Positions 56,690-64,000 of a stretch of DNA of 64,000 nt are shown here, piece by piece. The notes beneath the pieces were generated by a model. It ran no database searches. It saw only the letters and a program-made list of their open reading frames with translations, and was not told where the DNA came from. Within the stretch, counting starts at the first letter, position 1, and each line of letters opens with the position of its first letter. The position numbers and the translations under genes were made by a program. Source of the stretch: Argopecten irradians (lineage: Eukaryota; Mollusca; Bivalvia; Pectinida; Pectinidae); the NCBI RefSeq assembly GCF_041381155.1, contig NC_091142.1, forward strand, positions 34,645,604-34,709,603, read 5' to 3'.

Positions 56690-58205
56690 TCACAAGGCAA
56701 ATCATCATAACACTAGTTGTTTGATCAACATACTGAGCATACGTAAAACGGAACCAGTCCCCTTACGGTAAGTGAAGGCTGTAAGTCTAAACAAAGCTTA
56801 CAAATTATAACTAGCAACTAAGCATTATAAAATTTAGTTTTAAAGATTGATTTAATTGGTTCATAAAAATCCTTATTTTTAAGTTGAATTAATTGGTTCA
56901 TGATAAGTGGTTTATACAGTCAGATAAGGATTCGATCTTTTCTACCTATTTTTTATCTGGATAAATGTGACCATCATGGTCCATTACCATCACTCATGCA
57001 TTATTGGATAGTCTCTCGACTTCTAAAGGATTTTAACGCTCACAATGCGTTTCGCAATCCTTTAAAAATTACACGTTTTTCTAGTACGCTCAACACAGTC
57101 TAGTATAATGTTCCTAAAAATCACACAAAAACGACGTTATATCGATATATGTGCATTTCAGTTTTTTCTTTGCTATGTTAACTATCAACTGGGAAATCGT
57201 TTACATTTGTGTAAATGCAACAGGTTGTCGCGCGAGAATACGTATGCCGGAAGAGAGACTTACGTAAGTAGTATTAATGCGCATCAGATTTGTCTTATAT
57301 TGTTTATGTCTTTTTAATTCTTCAATTAAACAATTTGAATGTAATGAATATATAAAATTATATTTCAGAAAATAAAATATTTGAGAACTATTGCACCAAT
57401 GGAATGAACAAGATAGTGTTATTGTCGAACTTTATTTTTTGTACTTTCTGAACTTGACAACATTTCCTTCCAAATTGGAGCCAGCTGTCTGGAATTCTAT
57501 CAATTTTACCTATTGTTACATTAATCATATAACGTTATGAAAACAATTTTTTTATTGGAACACTAAATTTGAAAGAAATAGTTGTTTAAATGTAAATATT
57601 AGGAAAGATGTTTATTTTTTGTTTACTGGTGTGTAAACTGCATATGCTGGACAGATACTTTAATTAAAAATCTAACATCAATGCTCGCCCTGGGAGCGGC
57701 GTGGGCGGGGTCCAATGGGAGAAATTAGAGTTGAAGTGATTCTTTAAATAATGAAATAAATACCTAACCTGTTATTACAATATTGTTTGCTTTAAGAAAC
57801 GTTAGTCCCTCACGACCTCTTGTGTCATTTCTAATCTCCTATGTCGTGGTATATCATGAACACCATTAGTTGTCAGCTGATGCTATTAACTGAAAAATAC
57901 GTAAATAAGATTGACGTTTAAAATTATCTTTACATATGACAGCAACATAGTAGTATTCTTAATTAATGTCAGTAGTGGTATTGTTATACAATCTAAAAAT
58001 GTTCTTGTCGAAACATCATGAATAATATATTCACTGATTTAAATTAACCTAACAAATTTAATAGTTGGTGAGTAATAACATTGTTAGCATCCATTGATAA
58101 GGTGTTCAATGCTTTCAAAGATACGAAGGTAAAGATGGATTATGTTGAGATAATGCAAAATTACGGGCGACAATGTTGCACTTTATTTCCTGAAACTTGC
58201 TTATG
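56690..58205. other. Intergenic, nothing recognised
   Basis: AT-rich; only a short GC-rich motif at about 57685-57715 ('GCTCGCCCTGGGAGCGGCGT') stands out. Confidence 0.35.
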
Positions 58206-58211
58206 AGATAT

Positions 58212-58740
58212 ATAAGAGGCCCAGAGGGCCTGTATAGCTAACCTTTTTTTTAGTAATTATCACAAAGACTCTTACAATTAGAAAAAAAAACATGGCAAAA
58301 TTGACTCAATTTGTTCAATTTTGAATCCCAACCATATAATGATGTTATAGATACCATACAAATATGCTATCAAATACATAGGTTCAGAGAGGAAGTAATT
58401 TATATGAAAATAGTAGCCAAATTGATCCCTTTTGACCCCGTCCCTCAACCCCCCGGGGGGGTCAATCCCATCATTTGTACAATTTAAAATCCCCACCTTA
58501 TAAGGATGCTACCATTGTATTATGAGTTCTCTTCCATGCTTAGTTGCACAGAGAAGAGGTCGTTTATATGGTAACAGCTATTTTGAACCTTTTCCTCAAG
58601 AACCCCCCCCCCCCCCCCACACACACACACACACTCCCCGGGGTCTGCCCCACCATTTGCACAATTTTGAATCCCCACACTATCAGGATGCTTCCATTGC
58701 ATTATGAGCGTAATCCCATGTTTAGTTAAAAATGAGAGTT
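58212..58740 (+). repeat. R4-related repeat with C-run and (CA)n
   Basis: It starts 'AAGAGGCCCAGAGGGCCTGT'. Two units each include 'TTTTGAATCCC' or 'TTTTGAACCTT', 'CAATTTTGAATCCCCAC' or 'CAATTTAAAATCCCCAC' and 'AGGATGCT.CCATTG'. A C16-type run followed by (CA)n lies at 58604-58635; frames over it on both strands are low-complexity artefacts. Confidence 0.55.
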
Positions 58741-59256
58741 AAACACGAGTTTAAAAATATCAATTTGCCTTCCATGGGTAAATATGGACTAATACATCGT
58801 ACTAATCTTCGACCTTGATGTATTTGGGTTTTATGCCACGCTTTGCGGCTTTTTGTTTATTACTTGCTTTCATACTAAATCCGAAAATCGGTTCCACAAT
58901 AATCTTGTGTGATCGAGTGGATATAACATATCATGATGTTTATACACCGGATGTTTATTTAACTCATTGTTAATAATAAAAGTTATTTGAGTAACAGAAT
59001 AATAGACGTTAATATATCGAGACATATATACATGTACTGTTTTCTCTTGAAGTAAACCTAATCGTAAATCGCATGACGCGTAGATTATAAACGGTATTAT
59101 TTTGAACCTCATGGCAATGTAATATGGGGGTAGAATGGAGGGGAAACGGGGTGAGATATTCATTTTCCCAATTTCAAGTAGAATCGCATTTAAATTTAAC
59201 ATTATTAGGTACACGTCAAAAATGGACATATTCGAAAAATATTTGAATTGAATTAA

Positions 59257-60660
59257 AAACAAGAGGCCCAAGGGCCTTAACGGTCATCTGCCTACCTTGG
59301 CAATATCTGTATAGGAAATTAATTAGATATGGTGTCACGGTTAAAAAATAAAAACACACTTGGTCATGACCATGTAAGGATCATTTAATGCAAGTTTCAG
59401 TCAAACTGCATTGGTAGAACTTAAAGAAGTTCAAAATGTGTTTTCAAGACGGAGGCTTTGGTGGTCATCTTGGTTTTCGGGTCAACCCAACAAATAACAA
59501 CACTTTGTTGGGACAATGTCAGTATCCTTAAAATTATTCAGACAAGTTCCAGCAAAATCCCACTGGTAGAACTTGAGAATAGGTTCAAACTATATTTTCA
59601 AGATGGAGGGAGTGGTGTCCATCTTGGATTTTAGATCAACATAAGATATAAAAACAGTTGGTCACGACCATGACAAGGATCATTTCATGCAAGTATCAGC
59701 TAAATCACACTGGCAGAATTTGAGAAGTTCAAAATTCAAGATTTTAGAATATTTGACCCCCTGACCTTGATAGTTGGTCAAGGTCATTTATTTTCACAAC
59801 TTTGATAACCCTTCATCCCAGCATGCCACAGGCCAAATATGAGTACCCTGGACCTTTTGGTTATTTAGAAGAAGTCATTCAAAGATTTTAGCCTATTTGA
59901 CCCCTGTGACCTTGAAAGTAGGTCAAGGTCATTAATTTTCACAACTTTGGTAGCCATTCATCCCCGCATACTATAGGCCAAATATGAGTACTCTGGGCCT
60001 AATGGTTATTGAGAAAAAGTCATTCAAAGAGTGTAGCCTATTTGACCCTTGTGACCTTGACAGCAGGTGAAGGTCATAATTTTCATAACTTTGGTAGCCC
60101 TTTTCCTTCGCATGGTACTGGCCAAATATGAGTACTCTGGGCCTTATGGTTATTGAGGAGAAGTCGTTGAAAGATTTTAGCCTATTTGCCCCTGTGACCT
60201 TGAAAGTAGGTCAATGTCATTTATTTTCACAACTTTTATAGCCCTTCATCCGCGCATGCAACAGGCCAAATATGAGTACCTGGTCCTTATGGTTATTGAG
60301 AAGAAGTCATTCAAAGATTTCAGCCTATTTGACCCCTGTGACCTTGAAAGTAGGTCAATGTCATTTATTTTCACAACTTTTATAGCCCTTCATCCGCGCA
60401 TGCTACAGGCCAAATATGAGTACTCTGGGCCTTATGGTTATTGAGAAGAAGTCGTTCAAAGATTTCAGCCTATTTGACCCCTGTGACCTTGAAAGTAGGT
60501 CAAGGTCATTAATTTTCACAACTTTGGTAGCCCTTCATCCCAGCATGCTACAAGCCAAATATGAGTACTCTGGGCCTTATGGTTATTGAGAAGAAGTTGT
60601 TTAAATGAAAAGTTTACGCACGGTGCACGGCGGACGCCGACGGACGGTGCATGATGACTA
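59257..60660 (+). repeat. R4-type repeat containing a six-unit 145-bp tandem array
   Basis: The head 'ACAAGAGGCCCAAGGGCCTT' plus 'AACGGTCATCTG' and the tail 'GGCGGACGCCGACGGACGGT' bound the element. From about 59730 to 60600, six units repeat every 143-145 bases, with 'TGACCTTGA' starting at 59762, 59907, 60052, 60195, 60339 and 60484. Most read 'GTGACCTTGAAAGTAGGTCA' followed by 'AGGTCAT' and 'GCCAAATATGAGTAC'. The duplicated frame at 60214-60444 arises from this array. Confidence 0.7.
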
Positions 60661-60811
60661 TGCCAAATCTAGTTCTATCTGGACCATATTTTGTATATTT
60701 TAAGACACCCGAGACTATTCAGTTATTTCGATTTCATACAGATATTCCTCGATGGGTGGTTGATGATAATATCAGCTGTAATCACAACGGATTTTATTCA
60801 TAACTCGACAT

Positions 60812-62034
60812 AACGAGAGGCCCATGGGTCTTAACGGTCATCTGACTCATGATTCAAAACAGCAAAGTTACAGTATAAAGTTCTGAAATAAGTAATGGTC
60901 ATTTGTTGAACAAACTTGGTAGTCACCTTCATCCATATATATTTACACTTGCTATGCTTGGTCACTATACGCTAATACTAGCCGATTTTGTTTACCATAA
61001 CTGCATGGTAACATTGAACTTTGAACTTGGTAAGAAAATGTTCTATGCAACGTAAAAGGACTACTTTTTTAAACAAACACATGGCTTTGTTTACATTTTG
61101 ATGCAACATTACGTGTATATTGTTGTTTTTCATAGAATTTTGGAAAAATGTAAACAATAAATACATGTTTTATATTTATATATGATTCAAACAATTTTTA
61201 AATTAACAATTGTATAAAGAAACGGAAAAATATCCCGACCGGGGCGACATGCTTTCATTTTTGTTAAAAATGATGGGTGTCAAATGTAAACATTACCTCT
61301 GTGTCTGTGTTCGTCATACGATCGAGTCTTTTTGGGTGGACGGGCGTGAGACCTTCTGATAGAGGTCAGTTATAAACATATCCTCTTGTCTTTGTTCTTT
61401 GAGAATTTAATCATGTGTATTATAAAACATGAACCGCTAGTAATCCACGTGTTGACAGTTCCGCGTCACCACAAATACATTGTATCCATCGAACACAAGT
61501 GAAGTTGTTCCATCTATAGCCTAGATGGCGATGGATATAAGCGTAGATTATATATAATCACATGGCTCCGAAGGATGTAATATCGTCAAGTCAGACGACA
61601 ATCTCAAACAAATTTAGCTACTTGAACACTGGTGTTTTGACAACTTCGGAAAACTCCACTGTGTAAGCGTGCGTCAGCCTCGCCTCGCTGCACAATAACG
61701 GTCACCGAGTTCACACTCGGGCCGAGACCAAATACTTTATGTTATTACGCTATATATGAACTTTTTGCAAAATTTAATACCTACTTAAAGTTCTGATCTG
61801 ATTAAATAAAATTATCTCTGAAATTTACTTTGTTTGTCATGTTTATTTTACACTAAAATATTGAACTTTTTTGTCGTCGCGGATGAATAATTCTACCTTA
61901 CGTGCAGCGTCATCATTCGCTGTTCAATTTAATAAGCTCCTCCCACTTTTGACCGACTTTTATTGAATAATTACGTCACTTTCAAATGACGATTTTATTG
62001 CATAAAATATAAATAAAAAGTCGTGTGAGTGTAA
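60812..62034. other. R4 head fragment and unresolved sequence
   Basis: 60814-60850 has 'GAGAGGCCCATGGGTCTTAA' with 'CGGTCATCTGAC', an R4 head that does not continue into the usual body. 61200-61740 is mixed-composition sequence with 'CGCCTCGCTGCACAATAACG' and 'CGAGTTCACACTCGGGCCGA', likely an old repeat. No gene recognised. Confidence 0.35.
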
Positions 62035-62185
62035 ATATAGGGATTGGATTTCGTTTTTATGTTAACCATGCTTGTATGGAGCAATTCCTCTAAGAATATA
62101 TATAACGCGCCCCATAGAATATATTCTTAGAGGAATTGCTCCATACAAGCATGGTTAACATAAAAACGAAATCCAATCCCTATAT
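62035..62185. repeat. Perfect palindrome, 66-base arms, 19-base spacer
   Basis: ATATAGGGATTGGATTTCGT through 'CTAAGAATATA' (62035-62100) is exactly mirrored at 62120-62185. The spacer is TATAACGCGCCCCATAGAA. No mismatch was seen between the arms. This is a young foldback element, a hairpin-driven inverted duplication, or an assembly or cloning artefact. Confidence 0.9.
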
Positions 62186-62194
62186 GGTTGTAAC

Positions 62195-62690
62195 CCATTC
62201 AAGGATTAAGGAGGAGTCAGATTTTAAAGCCAAAGTTCAGCAAAGCTCCCATTTTGAACCACCGCCGTTCTATCCCCATGGGTCTTAACTCCACCCAGGG
62301 GTCAGACCTAACTCGTTTATATAATATATGATTGTCCTTCCCCCATGATGTTCCACACAAAATATGGATAAAATACATACAAGGATGAAGAAGTAGGATT
62401 TTAAAGCTAAGATTAAGACCATTTACCCTTTGGGGCCCCATCACTCAGCCCCTAGGATTCGAACCAGGTCTCATTTATATAAAAATGATTGTCCGTCTCC
62501 ATCTTTCACTCCACATATGGATAAAACTCATCCAAGGATGAAGGAGTATGATTTTAAAGCTTAAATTAAGAAAAATCCTCCCTTTTGGGGCCCTACCCCT
62601 CAGTCCCTGGGGTTGAGGAGGCTTTGTATAAATAGTCTTACGCACGGCACACGATGACAATAGGTCACCCTTCGGTCAGATGACCTAAAC
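62195..62690 (+). repeat. R4-like tail with ~180-base units
   Basis: Three units carry 'AAGGATTAAGGAGGAGTCAG', 'AAGGATGAAGAAGTAGGATT' and 'AAGGATGAAGGAGTATGATT', each followed by 'TTTAAAGC'. The end 'GCACGGCACACGATGACAAT' with 'AGGTCACCCTTCGGTCAGAT' resembles the 3' ends of R4 copies. Minus-strand frames here are artefacts. Confidence 0.55.
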
Positions 62691-62806
62691 ATCGAGACAA
62701 AGTATAAGATAGGTGTTGTATTGCCCGTGATCCTCATCATTATTTAAAATTATGACCTAATTGACACATTTTGAATGATGTTGTTGTTTCTTTAACTAAT
62801 TACCAG

Positions 62807-63553
62807 AAACCGCAGATACAATGGAGAACAGTGCTGTCAGTGTAAAGTGAAACTCCCGTGTAGAATATGTTGTGGCGCTACTGGGGTATTCCATTGGTAT
62901 GCCGGAATTTTGGAGGGTTCCGTTCCTTATCTACAGGAATGGGGGAGGTATGTATGTGGGATAATTCTGGTGGGTCCGAACTTAACCTATAGAACTGGGG
63001 GAGGTATGTATTAGGGGTAACTCTGAAAGGTTCCGTACCTTATATACAGTAATGGGGGTGGTTGTATTAGGGATAACTCTGGAGGGTCCGTACTTCACCT
63101 ATAGAACTGTGGGAGGTAATGTATGTATGAGGGGTAACTGTGAAGGGTTCCTTACCATATATATAGGAATGGGGGAGGCGTGTATTATTGGTAACTCTGG
63201 AGGGTTCCGTACCAAACATACTGGAAATTTATTGACATTTAACCATATTGATTAAATGCACATACTATGATAAATAAAGTTTTAAAATGTAAAACCTTTA
63301 ACAATTATACTATATATATTTTTACAACGAACAACGTATACATCTATATTTGGCATTGATTGGAGATATTCTTTAATTGTATTCTTAACATTTTCGTGTC
63401 TATTGAATATGTCATTTCCAGGTCCTTTTGTCATCGCCTACATCTTATTGGTATTTTTATGTGGACTTCCATTGTACTTTCTGGAGCTAGCTATGTCTCA
63501 GTTCTCATCGAAAGGACATTGGGCGTTTTGGGATATTTACCCATTGTTGAGGG
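62807..63553 (+). CDS. SLC6 sodium-coupled transporter, two exons (partial, one stop)
   Basis: Exon a 62807-62947 and exon b 63422-63553 join in phase 1. Exon a ends 'EYVVALLGYSIGMPEFWR', 'VPFLIYRNGG'; exon b reads 'PFVIAYILLVFLCGLPLYFL', then 'ELAMSQFSSKGHWAFWDIYP', 'LLRG'. Joined, this is the TM1-TM2 segment of SLC6 transporters, with the unwound TM1 motif and NGGGPF. SLC6 proteins couple Na+ (often Cl-) gradients to uptake of amino acids, GABA, glycine, taurine or amines at the plasma membrane; the substrate cannot be told from this part. The usual GNxWRFPY reads 'PEFWRVPF' here, an unusual Na+-site neighbourhood. In exon a the codon before 'NSRVEY' is TGA (62848-62850), where relatives have Trp (WxxKxE). 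Thus exon a is a pseudogene exon, a mutant allele, a sequence error, or starts after the stop. The 3' donor of exon b (GG|GTAAGC) points to further exons beyond those listed; none was recognised before the window ends. Confidence 0.75.
62911..63222 (+). repeat. Minisatellite built from the SLC6 exon end and its donor
   Basis: About 5.6 units of 55-60 bases. Unit 1 is the 3' end of exon a plus the first bases of the intron ('TGGAGGGTTCCGTTCCTTAT', 'AGGAATGGGGGAGGTATGTA'). Later units keep the order: TAACTCTGGAGGGT, 'CCGTACCTTATATACAG', 'AATGGGGGAGG', 'TGTATTAGGG'. So the coding block for WR-P-L-YRNGGG and a GTATGT-type donor are repeated inside the intron. Confidence 0.8.
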
Positions 63554-63861
63554 GTAAGCTTTTTGATTTGTTAAGTTTTGTTAGGTTTAACTTTTAACAG
63601 ATAGTCATTTATGGACGTGTAACTTAACAACCGAAGTGTTACGGCAACCGTCCATTGTAAGTGGAAGTAAAGGAAAATGATAATAGAATAATGCTGAAAT
63701 TAATGCATGATGTATAGATAAGAAAAAAAATCATTTTAATGCACATCTTGGTAATACAGTAAATTTGGATTTTTTTTGGGGTGGTTAGATGTTGCTGTTT
63801 AAATTTGGCATTTCCACGTGGTCTTTAATTTTTTGATGCATAACTTTGATCTAAACAAAAC

Positions 63862-64000
63862 AAGAGATCCCTCTGGGATATTGGCGTCCACTAAAGATTG
63901 ATATGTCTGACAATCGAAAGAGTGATCTTTTCTCTGCTTTTCAAACTTCAACTATCAGAATTTAAGATGGCTGTCTGTCGACCATCTTGTAGACCGATCT
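63862..64000 (+). repeat. R5 repeat, cut by the window end
   Basis: It starts 'AACAAGAGATCCCTCTGGGA' and continues 'GATCTTTTCTCTGCTTTTCA', 'TTTAAGATGGCTGTCTG'. The same order occurs at 54930-55085. Confidence 0.65.

Noticed and set aside
58522-58729. Pro/His/Thr-rich frames on both strands
   Set aside because: They come from the C-run and (CA)n microsatellite inside an R4-related repeat.
58870-59271. 133-codon minus-strand frame
   Set aside because: Hydrophobic and Ile/Tyr-rich as expected from AT-rich DNA; no conserved motif and it ends inside an R4 repeat head.
60214-60444. Frame with an internally duplicated peptide
   Set aside because: The duplication is just the 145-bp DNA repeat translated; stops occur in other units.
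59730-60600. Regular 145-bp repeats considered as a CRISPR-like array
   Set aside because: Whole units repeat without unique spacers, in a eukaryotic genome; it is an ordinary tandem repeat.
62450-62475. Minus-strand GGTTCGAATCC, an exact tRNA B-box
   Set aside because: It lies in an R4-type repeat and the surrounding bases do not pair into a tRNA cloverleaf.
1-64000. Search for LTR retrotransposons, endogenous viruses or Polinton-type elements
   Set aside because: No reverse transcriptase-integrase, protease, capsid, envelope or paired long terminal repeats were seen. The only reverse-transcriptase trace is the LINE tail at 22.7-23.8 kb.

Overview
The window looks like nuclear DNA of a bivalve mollusc. 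It is AT-rich, has spliced genes with long repeat-filled introns, and carries dense dispersed repeats of types I associate with bivalve genomes: elements opening with a GGCCC-ATGGGCC palindrome and 'AACGGTCACCTGAG', and a family ending in TTAATTAATCAAACAAAC. The genus cannot be fixed from the sequence. No LTR, retrovirus-like or Polinton-like element, CRISPR array, rRNA or tRNA was found.

Layout. 1-1900: last exon of a cupin thiol-dioxygenase (cysteine dioxygenase-like) gene. 2-12 kb: repeats only. 12.4-15.0 kb: a decayed Mab-21/cGAS-like receptor gene, split by a segment holding a Crypton-type recombinase fragment. 15-21.7 kb: repeats, plus a possible minus-strand promoter with a CTCF-like motif. 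21.8-54.3 kb: the main feature, a tandem array of three complete four-exon genes for small secreted proteins, each with two type-2 chitin-binding (peritrophin-A, CBM14) domains. All three share intron phases (1, 2, 1) and a conserved block just upstream of the start codon. Their introns hold a LINE remnant, TIR elements, SINE-like copies, a near-identical 305-bp triplication, and an unrelated first exon of a ZAD-like zinc-finger gene at 36.3 kb. There is a 23-N assembly gap at 30480-30502. 54.3-62.7 kb: repeats, including 145-bp tandem arrays and a perfect 66-bp-arm palindrome. 62.8-63.6 kb: two adjacent exons of an SLC6 transporter. The first has a TGA at a usually conserved Trp codon, and its 3' end with the splice donor is amplified into a minisatellite.

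The three chitin-binding genes probably act together as extracellular chitin-binding proteins (shell or cuticle matrix, gut lining or defence); the sequence alone does not say which. The Mab-21 relic belongs to a family expanded in bivalves and linked to innate immune sensing. The repeats form at least seven recognisable families, several nested in each other, so relative insertion order can be read.
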